DNA of 64,000 nt, from contig NZ_CANKWH010000011.1 of the NCBI RefSeq assembly GCF_947487305.1, positions 62,001-126,000 on the forward strand. The letters are read 5' to 3'. Under the pieces are notes generated by a model. It worked only from the letters and a program-made list of their open reading frames with translations. It had not been told where the DNA came from and did not search any database. Both the position numbers and the translations under genes were made by a program. The DNA is from an uncultured Paracoccus sp. (GTDB lineage Bacteria > Pseudomonadota > Alphaproteobacteria > Rhodobacterales > Rhodobacteraceae). This document shows, one piece after another, positions 16,910 to 24,954 of this stretch. Each line of letters begins with the position of its first letter. Position 1 is the first letter of the stretch.

Positions 16910-18559
16910 ATGAGCGCCCAAGCGCAACAATCAGGGGGGCGGTCCGGCACGGCCGCCCCCGCTGCCATCGAACTGCGCGGCATCTCGAAGGCCTTCGGCC
17001 CGGTGCAGGCGAACAAGAACATCAACCTGCGGGTGGAGAAGGGCACGATCCACGGCATCATCGGCGAGAACGGGGCCGGGAAATCGACGCTGATGTCGAT
17101 CCTCTACGGCTTCTACAAGCCCGATAGCGGCGAGATCCTGGTCAATGGCCTGCCACTGACCATCACCGACAGCCAGACCGCCATCAAGGCCGGCATCGGC
17201 ATGGTCTTCCAGCATTTCAAGCTGGTGCAGAATTTCACCGTGCTCGAGAACATCATCCTCGGCGTCGAGGATGGCCGGCTGCTGCGCCCCTCGCTCGCCA
17301 AGGCGCGCGGCGTGCTGAAGCAACTGGCCGAGGAATACCAGCTGAACGTCGATCCCGACGAGACGATCGAGGAATTGTCGGTCGGCCACCAGCAGCGCGT
17401 GGAAATCCTCAAGGCGCTCTACCGGCAGGCCGATATTCTGATCCTCGACGAGCCGACCGGCGTGCTGACCCCGGCCGAGGCCGATCACCTGTTCCGCATC
17501 CTCGAGGGCCTCAGGGCCGAGGGCAAGACGATCATCCTGATCACCCACAAGCTGCGCGAGATCATGGAGATCACCGACAATGTGTCGGTCATGCGGCGCG
17601 GCGAGATGGTCGCCTCGGTGAAGACCGCCGAGACCAGCCCCGAGGAGCTGGCCGAGCTGATGGTCGGCCGCAAGGTGCTGCTGAACGTGGAAAAGACCCC
17701 GGCCCAGCCCGGCGCGGCCATTCTGGAAGTGCGTGACCTGAAACTGGTCGATGACGAGGGCGTGGAGCGCCTGCGCGGCATCAGCTTTGACATTCGCGCC
17801 GGGGAGATCCTCGGCATCGCCGGCGTCAGCGGCAATGGCCAGACGCAGCTTCTGGAGCTTCTGGGCGGCTATCCCGAGAAAGGCTCGAAGGTCAGCGGCT
17901 CGGTCCGCATGAATGGCGAGGAACTGGATCTGACCGGCACCAGATCCGACGCCGCCATCCGCCGCGCGCGGGGCATCGGCCATGTTCCCGAGGACCGGCA
18001 GGTCGAGGGGCTGATCATGGATTTCACCGCTTGGGAGAACGTCGCCTTTGGCTATCACCATGCGCCAGAATTCAACAAGGGCTGGCTGATGGACAATGCC
18101 GCCATCCGCGAGGATGCCGAGGCCAAGATCAAGCGTTTCGACGTGCGCCCGCCCAATGCCAATCTCGCCGCCCGCAACTTTTCCGGTGGCAACCAGCAGA
18201 AGATCGTTGTCGCCCGCGAGATCGAGCGGAACCCCGATCTGCTGCTGATCGGCCAGCCGACGCGCGGGGTGGATATCGGCGCCATCGAGTTCATCCACAA
18301 GCGTATCGTGGAGCTGCGCGATGCCGGCAAGGCGGTTCTGCTGGTCAGCGTCGAGTTGGACGAGATCCTGTCGCTGTCGGACCGCATCGCGGTGATGTTC
18401 GACGGCCGCATCATGGGCGAACGCCTGCCGGGCGAGACGACGACCGGCGAACTGGGCCTGCTGATGGCCGGGATCACCGATACCGAGAACACCCCCGACA
18501 GCGCCGGCATTCCGCCGGATCTGAAGCATGTCGAGGATTTGCCGGGAGGCCAGCCATGA
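16910..18559 (+). CDS. Nucleoside ABC transporter ATPase (two NBDs)
   Basis: A 549-residue double ABC ATPase of the YufO/NupO and sugar-importer type. Domain 1 has Walker A GENGAGKST at residues 52-60, the signature LSVGHQQR and LILDEPTGVLTP. Domain 2 has a degenerate Walker A GVSGNGQTQ near residue 305 (Lys replaced by Gln) and signature FSGGNQQK, as usual for this subfamily. The N-terminal 17 residues are an unconserved Gly/Gln/Ser-rich tail. The start follows directly after the previous stop, and the end overlaps the lipoprotein gene by 4 bases (ATGA). Confidence 0.93.
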   Translation: MSAQAQQSGGRSGTAAPAAIELRGISKAFGPVQANKNINLRVEKGTIHGIIGENGAGKSTLMSILYGFYKPDSGEILVNGLPLTITDSQTAIKAGIGMVFQHFKLVQNFTVLENIILGVEDGRLLRPSLAKARGVLKQLAEEYQLNVDPDETIEELSVGHQQRVEILKALYRQADILILDEPTGVLTPAEADHLFRILEGLRAEGKTIILITHKLREIMEITDNVSVMRRGEMVASVKTAETSPEELAELMVGRKVLLNVEKTPAQPGAAILEVRDLKLVDDEGVERLRGISFDIRAGEILGIAGVSGNGQTQLLELLGGYPEKGSKVSGSVRMNGEELDLTGTRSDAAIRRARGIGHVPEDRQVEGLIMDFTAWENVAFGYHHAPEFNKGWLMDNAAIREDAEAKIKRFDVRPPNANLAARNFSGGNQQKIVVAREIERNPDLLLIGQPTRGVDIGAIEFIHKRIVELRDAGKAVLLVSVELDEILSLSDRIAVMFDGRIMGERLPGETTTGELGLLMAGITDTENTPDSAGIPPDLKHVEDLPGGQP

Positions 18560-19056
18560 AGCCTCTTGCCATCCTGATCGCCGCCCTCGGCCTGTCGGCC
18601 TGCACCTCATCCGAACCGGGGGGGCTGCTGCCGATGCCGCCGCTCTCCGCCCCGGAGAACCAGCTTCTGGCACGCAACCCCGGCGGAGCCTGGGCTGACG
18701 CCGCGCCGCTGGCCGGGTTGCAGGGCGCTGGCGCCGCTTGCGCCACCACCGACAAGGGCTCGGCCTGCCTGCTGCAAGGCGACGCGACACAGCCAAATCG
18801 CAACCTCGCCACCGCGCGCGAGGGGCGCTGCCTCGCCCGCTGGTCCGGCGGCCCGGGCACCAGTGCCGCGACAGTCACGCTGCATCGCAATGCCTTCCCC
18901 AGCCAGCGCGCGCCGCTGTTCGAGCGCCTCTATTACCTGCTGAACAGCGGCAGCCCGCTTGACGTGACCTCGCGGTTGACCGATCCGGCGGGTTTCACCC
19001 GGCTCTGCGAGCAGCTGTTGCGGCGCGACCCGCTGACCACATGGGTATATGACTGA
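18556..19056 (+). CDS. Predicted lipoprotein encoded inside the nucleoside transporter operon
   Basis: A 166-residue protein with a lipoprotein signal: MKPLAILIAALGLSAC gives a lipobox LSAC with the lipidated Cys at residue 16. The mature part has four further cysteines (two near residues 58-68, one near 96 and one near 150), so disulfides are possible. No family is recognised. The ATG overlaps the ATPase stop (ATGA), has GGGAGG upstream, and the TGA overlaps the permease start (TGATG), so it is tightly coupled to transporter translation. It could be an accessory envelope component of nucleoside uptake; that is inference from position only. Confidence 0.8.
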   Translation: MKPLAILIAALGLSACTSSEPGGLLPMPPLSAPENQLLARNPGGAWADAAPLAGLQGAGAACATTDKGSACLLQGDATQPNRNLATAREGRCLARWSGGPGTSAATVTLHRNAFPSQRAPLFERLYYLLNSGSPLDVTSRLTDPAGFTRLCEQLLRRDPLTTWVYD

Positions 19057-20153
19057 TGGAAAAGATGCCGAAATGGGCGGATGTCATCCTGACGCCGCTG
19101 ATCTCGCTGCTGCTGGCCGCGGCGATCTCTGCGCTTGTGATCCTCGCCATCGGGGAGAGCCCCTGGCTGGCGCTGAAGACCATGATCGAGGGCTCGCTCG
19201 GCTCCAGCTATGGTTGGGGTTTCACCCTTTATTACACCACGAATTTCATCTTCACCGGCCTCGCGGTCATGGTCGCCTATCACGCCAGCCTGTTCAACAT
19301 CGGCGGCGAGGGGCAGGCGGCCATGGGTGGCCTTGGCGTGGCGCTGGTGCTTTTGTACCTGCCGCTGCCGCATTGGCTGATCGCCCTGCCGGTGGCGATG
19401 ATCGGCGCGGCGGCCTTTGGCGCGGCCTGGGCCTTCATCCCGGCCTGGCTGCAGGCGAAACGCGGCAGCCATATCGTCATCACCACCATCATGTTCAACT
19501 TCATCGCCGCGGCGGCTCTGAACTACGTGCTGGTGAACGTGCTGCGCCCGGTGGGCAGCATGGACCCGGCCTCGGCGCGCTTTCCCGAAAGCACGCATTT
19601 GCCCTCGCTCAGTGACATGGCGCTGGCCTTTGGCATGGAATGGGGCAAGAACACCCCGGTCAATGTCACCTTCTTCGTCGCTATCGGCGCCTGCCTGCTG
19701 GTCTGGCTGCTGATCTGGCGCACCCGCCTGGGGTACGAGATCCGCGCCTTCGGCAAGTCCGAGCCCGGCGCGCTCTATGCCGGCATCTCGCCCGTGCGGA
19801 TCACCATCATCGCCATGCTGATCTCGGGCGGGCTGGCCGGGCTGATGGCCATCAACAACGTCATGGGCGAGGCCGAGCGGCTGGTGCTGAACGCCGTGGA
19901 AGGCGCGGGCTTCATCGGCATCGCGGTGGCGCTGATGGGCCGCAACCATCCCCTGGGCGTGTTCCTCGCCGCGCTTCTCTTCGGTTTCCTCTACCAGGGC
20001 GGCGGTGAACTGGCGCTGTGGACCTCGATCCCGCGCGAGCTGATCGTGGTCATCCAGGCGTTGGTGATCCTGTTCACCGGGGCGCTGGACAACATGGTGC
20101 GGATGCCGCTGGAACGGCTGTTCCTGTCGATGCGCAAGCGGGGAGGTGCGTGA
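19056..20153 (+). CDS. Nucleoside ABC transporter permease 1
   Basis: A 365-residue permease of the BPD_transp_2 family (YufP/NupP-like), with about ten hydrophobic segments from residue 8 to 345. The conserved loop GKSEPGALYAGISPVRI (about residues 232-248) is the coupling region in this family. The ATG overlaps the lipoprotein stop, and the TGA overlaps the next permease (TGATG). It forms the inner-membrane channel with the next gene product. Confidence 0.93.
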   Translation: MEKMPKWADVILTPLISLLLAAAISALVILAIGESPWLALKTMIEGSLGSSYGWGFTLYYTTNFIFTGLAVMVAYHASLFNIGGEGQAAMGGLGVALVLLYLPLPHWLIALPVAMIGAAAFGAAWAFIPAWLQAKRGSHIVITTIMFNFIAAAALNYVLVNVLRPVGSMDPASARFPESTHLPSLSDMALAFGMEWGKNTPVNVTFFVAIGACLLVWLLIWRTRLGYEIRAFGKSEPGALYAGISPVRITIIAMLISGGLAGLMAINNVMGEAERLVLNAVEGAGFIGIAVALMGRNHPLGVFLAALLFGFLYQGGGELALWTSIPRELIVVIQALVILFTGALDNMVRMPLERLFLSMRKRGGA

Positions 20154-21118
20154 TGGATTTCGCGACCATCATCCAGATCCTCGATTCGGCCGTGCGGCTG
20201 ATGACGCCCTTGCTGCTGGCCTGTCTGGCGGGGCTTTATTCCGAACGCTCGGGCGTCTTCGACATCGGGCTGGAGGGCAAGATGCTGATGGCGGCCTTTA
20301 CCGCCGCCTCGGTCGCCTATGTGACCGGCAGCGCCTGGCTGGGGCTGATGGCGGGGATCGCGGGGTCGTTGGCGCTGTCGCTGATCCACGGCCTCGCCTC
20401 GATCACCTTCCGCGGCAACCAGTTGATCTCCGGCGTGGCGATCAACTTCCTCGCCTCGGGGCTGACGGTGCTGCTGGGCCAGAAGATCTTCGGCCTCGGG
20501 GGTCGCACACCCGCGCTGGAAGGCAATGCCCGCTTCGGCGAGATCACCCTGCCCTTCGCCGATGCGCTGCGCGACGTGCCGGTCATCGGGCCGATCTATG
20601 CCGAGTTGATCTCGGGCCATACGATCCTGGTCTACCTCGCCTTCGCCATGGTGCCGCTGACCTGGTGGGTGCTGAACCGCACCCGCTTTGGCCTCCGCCT
20701 GCGCGCGGTGGGCGAGAACCCGGCCTCGGTCGATACGGCGGGCGTCTCGGTCACGCGGCTGCGCTATGCCGCCATCGCCATTTGCGGCATCCTCTGCGGC
20801 ATTGCCGGGGCCTATCTGGCCACCGCGCTGTCCGCCGGTTTCGTCAAGGAAATGACCGCCGGTCGCGGCTTCATCGCCCTTGCCGCGCTGATCTTTGCCA
20901 AGTGGCGGCCGTGGAGCGCGCTTGGCGCGACCTTCCTCTTCGGTCTCCTGGAGGCGATCGCCAACCGCTATCCCAATCTGGATCTCGGGATCATCACCAT
21001 CCCGTCCATGTTCATGAACGCGCTGCCCTATATCCTGACCGTCATCATTCTGGCGGGCTTTGTCGGCCGCGCCATCCCGCCGCGCGCGGGCGGAGAACCC
21101 TATGTCAAAGAGCGCTGA
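20153..21118 (+). CDS. Nucleoside ABC transporter permease 2
   Basis: A 321-residue permease (YufQ/NupQ-like, BPD_transp_2). It opens with MDFATIIQILDSAVRLMTPLL and contains the family stretch SGVFDIGLEGKMLM near residues 36-49 and RAVGENPASVDTAGVSV near 183-199. The ATG at 20153 is chosen over an upstream in-frame start because it overlaps the preceding TGA and has GGGAGG in front. The last 17 bases overlap the start of the phosphorylase gene. Confidence 0.93.
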   Translation: MDFATIIQILDSAVRLMTPLLLACLAGLYSERSGVFDIGLEGKMLMAAFTAASVAYVTGSAWLGLMAGIAGSLALSLIHGLASITFRGNQLISGVAINFLASGLTVLLGQKIFGLGGRTPALEGNARFGEITLPFADALRDVPVIGPIYAELISGHTILVYLAFAMVPLTWWVLNRTRFGLRLRAVGENPASVDTAGVSVTRLRYAAIAICGILCGIAGAYLATALSAGFVKEMTAGRGFIALAALIFAKWRPWSALGATFLFGLLEAIANRYPNLDLGIITIPSMFMNALPYILTVIILAGFVGRAIPPRAGGEPYVKER

Positions 21119-21902
21119 ACTTGTTGCCCTCATCCGCGAGCGCGCGGGTGAGGACGCCCCCGAATACGGTCTGATCCTCGGCTCGGGCCTTGGTCATATC
21201 TCGGGCACGGTGGACGGCGTCGCCATCCCCTATGACGAGCTGCCGGGCTTTCCCCATGCCGGGGTCTCGGGCCATGTGCCGCAACTGGTCATCGGCCAGT
21301 TGGAGGGCCGGCGCGTCGCCGTCTTCGGCGGCCGCTCGCATTACTACGAATCCGGCAACCCCGCCGCAATGCGCCTGCCGCTCGAGGTGCTGGCCGGGCT
21401 GGGGACCAAGAACCTGCTGCTGACCAATGCCGCCGGTTCGGTGCGCGATGAGATGCCGCCCGGTTCGCTGATGATGCTCTCGGACCATATCAATCTGTCC
21501 GGGGCCAACCCGCTGATCGGCGAAAGGACAGATGCGCGGTTCCAGCCGATGACGGATGCGCATGATGAGGGCCTGCGCCAGCGCCTCGCGGCCGCCGCCT
21601 TGGCCGAGGGGATCGACCTGCCCGAAGGGGTCTATTGCTGGTTCTCGGGGCCGAGCTTCGAGACCCCGGCCGAGATCCGCATGACCCGGATCATCGGCGG
21701 CGACGCGGTCGGCATGTCGACCGTGCCCGAGATCATCCTTGGCCGCTTCTTCGGCCTTCGCTGCGCCGCCATCTCGGTCATCACCAATATGGGCGCCGGC
21801 ATGTCGGATGAATCGCTGAGCCACGAACATACCAAGGCCATGGCCCCCTTCGGCGCCGCCAAGCTGGAAAAGGTGCTGCGCCGGTTTCTGAGGGACGGCT
21901 AG
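21102..21902 (+). CDS. punA: Purine nucleoside phosphorylase
   Basis: A 266-residue trimeric-type (class II) purine nucleoside phosphorylase that splits inosine or guanosine with phosphate to base and ribose 1-phosphate. Visible motifs are the phosphate loop GSGLG at residues 27-31, [31 protein letters not shown] and the purine-binding asparagine region [15 protein letters not shown] precedes the ATG. Placement directly after the importer genes makes an uptake-and-phosphorolysis operon. It converges on the hydrolase gene, with stop codons overlapping in CTAG. Confidence 0.95.
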   Translation: MSKSAELVALIRERAGEDAPEYGLILGSGLGHISGTVDGVAIPYDELPGFPHAGVSGHVPQLVIGQLEGRRVAVFGGRSHYYESGNPAAMRLPLEVLAGLGTKNLLLTNAAGSVRDEMPPGSLMMLSDHINLSGANPLIGERTDARFQPMTDAHDEGLRQRLAAAALAEGIDLPEGVYCWFSGPSFETPAEIRMTRIIGGDAVGMSTVPEIILGRFFGLRCAAISVITNMGAGMSDESLSHEHTKAMAPFGAAKLEKVLRRFLRDG

Positions 21903-22789
21903 GCGGTCAGGTATTTGTTGAACCAATCCACCGTCCGCTGCCAGGACAGGTCGGCCGCTGCCTGATCGAAACGCGGCGTCGAATCATTGTGGAAACCGTG
22001 ATTCACCCCCGGATAGATATGGCCCTCATAGGTCTTGCCGGCGGCCTTCAGCGCCTCCTCATAGGCCGGCCAGCCCTCGTTGATGCGCTCGTCGAGTTCC
22101 GCATAGTGCAGGAGCAACGGCGCTTCGATCTTCGCCACATCCTCGATGGCCGCCTGCCGCCCGTAATAGGGGACCGAGGCGGCAAGCTCGGGATAGGCGA
22201 CGGCCAGCGCGTTGCAGACGCCGCCGCCATAGCAAAAGCCCACCGCGCCGACCTTGCCGGTCGAATCCTCGCGCCCCATCAGATGCTCGGCCCCGGCGAA
22301 GAAATCGTTCATCAGTTTCGTCGGATCGACCGTCTGCTGCAACTCGCGCCCCTCGGCATCATTGCCAGGATAGCCCCCGACCGAGGTCAGCCCGTCCGGG
22401 GCCAGCGCCATGAACCCGGCCTTGGCCAGCCGCCGCGCCACATCCTCGATATAGGGGTTCAGTCCGCGATTCTCGTGCACCACCAGCACCGCCGGCAGCG
22501 GCCCCTCGGCCCCCGCAGGCCGCACCAGGTAGCCGCGCACCGTGCCATTTCCGTTGGGGCTGTCATAGGTGATGTATTCGGGCAGGATGGTCTCGTCGTT
22601 GAAATTCACCTGCTGGGCCATGGCGTAGTTCGGGCTCATCATCTGCAACAGCCCCACCGCCGTCACGCCACCCACGGCGAATTTCGCCGCCCGGTCCAGA
22701 AACTCGCGCTTGGTAATCATCCCATGGGCGTAATAGTCGTAAAGCTCGAGCAGTTCCTGATCGAAATCCTTCGCCGTCATCCGGTTCAT
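21899..22789 (-). CDS. Dienelactone hydrolase family protein with N-terminal export signal
   Basis: A 296-residue alpha/beta hydrolase of the dienelactone hydrolase (YghX-like) type. The nucleophile elbow is GFCYGGG (Cys replacing Ser), the acid is likely in LDERINEG and the histidine is in NHGFHND. The N terminus has a conserved helical segment ([14 protein letters not shown]) ahead of a hydrophobic stretch ending SPNYAMAQQ, suggesting export. The ATG at 22789 is preferred to one five codons upstream because GGAGGG lies 7 bases before it. The substrate is unknown. Confidence 0.87.
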   Translation of the reverse strand: MNRMTAKDFDQELLELYDYYAHGMITKREFLDRAAKFAVGGVTAVGLLQMMSPNYAMAQQVNFNDETILPEYITYDSPNGNGTVRGYLVRPAGAEGPLPAVLVVHENRGLNPYIEDVARRLAKAGFMALAPDGLTSVGGYPGNDAEGRELQQTVDPTKLMNDFFAGAEHLMGREDSTGKVGAVGFCYGGGVCNALAVAYPELAASVPYYGRQAAIEDVAKIEAPLLLHYAELDERINEGWPAYEEALKAAGKTYEGHIYPGVNHGFHNDSTPRFDQAAADLSWQRTVDWFNKYLTA

Positions 22790-22908
22790 ATCCGCACCCT
22801 CCATCGCTTTTCCCGTGGAAAGTGTATGTCGGCTTCGCGCCGCACCCGTTCACAATCGGGCGACCTCGGCCTTGGATATTCACAAATGACCCACCCAGGG
22901 CGAATAGG

Positions 22909-23961
22909 TCAGCTCACGGTCCCGGCCAGCGCCGCCTCGACGCGGCTGGCGGCCGCCTCCAGATCGTCGAGGCTGTCCAGCGCCACCACGGCCTTCTCCC
23001 GCTCGGCATAGCGGCTGCGATGCTTCAGGTAGCGCGGGTCGTAATGGTCGCGCATCAGCCCCTCGGCCAGCGCCGCCCAAGCTCCGGCCTGCGCCTGAGC
23101 CAGCCACGACTCGATCCGTTCCGCCGGGTGCAGCGGTGCCAGCGCGGCAAGGATGGCTTCGAGACGCGCCGGATCGGCCACCACATCGGCATAGTCGCGG
23201 GCCGAATAGGCGGCGCGGGCAGTCACCGGCACATCAAGCCGGATGCGCGGGGCAGCGCAAAGCGCCTGCCACATCATCTTGGGCACGGTGATCTCGCCGA
23301 TGCGGCTGCTTTCGGCCTCGACCAGCACCGGGCGGGCCGGGTCCAGCGCCTCGAGCGCCAAGGCCAGCCGCCCCTCGAAAGCCTTCTGGCTGGGCTGGCC
23401 ACCTTCCATCGCGCCGAACAGGCTGCCGCGATGCCGGGCCAGCCCCTCGAGATCGATCACCTGATGGCCAAGCGCGGCCAGCCGGCCCAGAATGGCGGTC
23501 TTGGCGCTGCCGGTATTGCCGTCGATCACGATGACCGGCGATGGCACGAGCTTCTCCTGAACCCGCTCGACCACCAGCCGCCGCCAGCTTTTATAGCCGC
23601 CCTCCACCAGTTCCACCCGCCAGCCGATCTGCGACAGGATCGAGGCGAAGGACCCCGACCGCTGCCCGCCCCGCCAGCAATAGACCAGCGGTCGCCAGCT
23701 GCCGGGACGATCCGCCAGTGGTCCGGAAATATGGCGCGCGGCATTCGCGGCGACCAGAGCGGCGCCCAGCTTGCGGGCGTCGAAGGGAGAAACCTGCTTG
23801 TAGATGGTGCCGACCCGCGCCCGCTCGGCATCATCCAGCACCGGCAGGTTGATCGCGCCGGGCAGGTGATCCTCGGCGAATTCGGCGGGGGATCGCACGT
23901 CGATGATGTCGTCGAACCCCGCGCGGGCGGGGTGCGACACATCGCTGAGCCGGAGGGCCAA
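22909..23961 (-). CDS. mnmH: tRNA 2-selenouridine synthase
   Basis: A 350-residue SelU/MnmH protein that exchanges sulfur for selenium on the wobble 2-thiouridine of certain tRNAs, using selenophosphate. The N-terminal rhodanese domain carries the essential cysteine C95 in YCWRGGQRSGS, and a P-loop GNTGSAKT is at residues 148-155. The start codon appears to be TTG, one base after the upstream L,D-transpeptidase stop; the next in-frame candidate is a GTG at codon 8. Its presence implies a selenophosphate synthetase elsewhere in the genome. Confidence 0.95.
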   Translation of the reverse strand: MALRLSDVSHPARAGFDDIIDVRSPAEFAEDHLPGAINLPVLDDAERARVGTIYKQVSPFDARKLGAALVAANAARHISGPLADRPGSWRPLVYCWRGGQRSGSFASILSQIGWRVELVEGGYKSWRRLVVERVQEKLVPSPVIVIDGNTGSAKTAILGRLAALGHQVIDLEGLARHRGSLFGAMEGGQPSQKAFEGRLALALEALDPARPVLVEAESSRIGEITVPKMMWQALCAAPRIRLDVPVTARAAYSARDYADVVADPARLEAILAALAPLHPAERIESWLAQAQAGAWAALAEGLMRDHYDPRYLKHRSRYAEREKAVVALDSLDDLEAAASRVEAALAGTVS

Positions 23962-23962
23962 G

Positions 23963-24541
23963 TCAGTAGACGTAGACGGGGGTGCCGATCGGGATCTGGT
24001 CGTAGAGGCTCATCACCGCCTCGTTGCGCATCCTGAGGCAGCCATTGCTGACCGCGCGGCCGATCGAGCCGGGCTCGGTCGTGCCGTGGATGCGGATCGC
24101 AGTGTCCTGACCATTGGCGTTGTAGAGATAGAGCGCGCGGGCCCCCAGCGGGTTGCTGGGGCCGCCGGGCATGCCGTTCTCGTATTTCTTGTATGCGGCC
24201 GGGTTGCGCTTGATCATGTCGGGCGTGGGCTTCCAGCTGGGCCATTCGGTCTTCCGGCCGACGGTCGCGCGGCCCTTCCAGACCAGTTCGTCCTTGCCGA
24301 CGGCCACGCCATAACGGACCGCCCGGCCCGGGGCGATGACGTGATAGAGGAAGAAATCCTTGCTGACCACGACGATACTGCCCACCTCGAACCCGTCGCG
24401 GATGGCGACCTCGGTCGGGGCATAGGGGTCGCGGGTGGCGGTCTGGGTCACTTGCGGGGCAGCGGGCGCAGCCTGCGCCAGCACCAGCGAGGGCGCGGCG
24501 ATCAGCGGCAGGGCCAGCGAAATCATCTGTCGGCGGTTCAT
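23963..24541 (-). CDS. L,D-transpeptidase (YkuD domain)
   Basis: A 192-residue periplasmic enzyme that crosslinks or remodels peptidoglycan or attaches proteins to it. The YkuD catalytic motif is visible as IHGTT followed by GRAVSNGCLRM, with the nucleophile Cys168. The N terminus MNRRQMISLALPLIAAPSLVLA is a signal peptide with a twin arginine. The ATG at 24541 is chosen over one 17 codons upstream (24592) because the best promoter candidate lies between them. mnmH follows after one base. Confidence 0.93.
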   Translation of the reverse strand: MNRRQMISLALPLIAAPSLVLAQAAPAAPQVTQTATRDPYAPTEVAIRDGFEVGSIVVVSKDFFLYHVIAPGRAVRYGVAVGKDELVWKGRATVGRKTEWPSWKPTPDMIKRNPAAYKKYENGMPGGPSNPLGARALYLYNANGQDTAIRIHGTTEPGSIGRAVSNGCLRMRNEAVMSLYDQIPIGTPVYVY

Positions 24542-24578
24542 GAGATGGGAATCCTGTAACTGCTCGGTTTGGCCTTTC

Positions 24579-24606
24579 TCTATATGTTCCATGGCCAGAA
24601 TGGCAA
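24579..24606 (-). promoter_or_regulatory. Predicted promoter of the L,D-transpeptidase gene
   Basis: On the minus strand TTGCCA (24606-24601) and TATAGA (24584-24579) are 16 bases apart. The start of transcription would be near 24572, about 30 bases before the chosen ATG. This excludes the upstream alternative ATG at 24592. Confidence 0.5.
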
Positions 24607-24907
24607 TTCAATCCGACGCGAGGCATTTGCATCACCTTGACGCAGCGACCTCTAGGCCACATCTCTTGGTCATGGACAGCGCCTTCGCCCCTCATCGCGG
24701 CCCCGCGCCGCGCAAAGCCAGAACCCGCCCCGCGCATCTCTGCCGGGGCCGGGGCGGGCGGGGTTGTCGTTGTCACATGGCGGCGCGGCCTCGGCTGTTC
24801 CGCGCGGCGCCTGCGCATCCGGACCTGCCGCCCCTGCGGCTGTCCCTGCCGCAGCCCCTGGAGACTGCCGCCGTCCTGACACCGCGCCGCCCGCAGGCGC
24901 CCCCGAT
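24607..24907. other. Intergenic region with no supported gene
   Basis: About 300 GC-rich bases separate the L,D-transpeptidase promoter from the copA leader. Open frames exist on both strands, but none has a good start site, recognisable motifs or plausible composition. I did not find the inverted ACCTTCC/GGAAGGT element of CueR-type copper regulators. Confidence 0.5.
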
Positions 24908-24946
24908 CCTGTTCGCTGAACCCCCTTTCAACGGATTCAGAACAGG
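24908..24946 (+). promoter_or_regulatory. Inverted repeat in the copA leader
   Basis: CCTGTTCGCTGAA (24908-24920) can pair with TTCAGAACAGG (24936-24946), leaving two unpaired bases (GC) on the left arm and a 15-base loop. The right arm contains the AGG of the presumed ribosome binding site (AACAGGACAACCCC before the ATG at 24955). It could be an operator or an RNA hairpin affecting translation. Confidence 0.45.
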
Positions 24947-24954
24947 ACAACCCC

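Noticed and set aside
16931-18796. A 621-codon open frame on the minus strand
   Set aside because: It lies wholly opposite the nucleoside transporter ATPase, has no recognisable motifs and reflects the codon bias of GC-rich DNA.
24542-24954. CueR-type copper-responsive promoter for copA
   Set aside because: No inverted ACCTTCC/GGAAGGT element with 19-20 bp promoter spacing was found; only the leader hairpin stands out.
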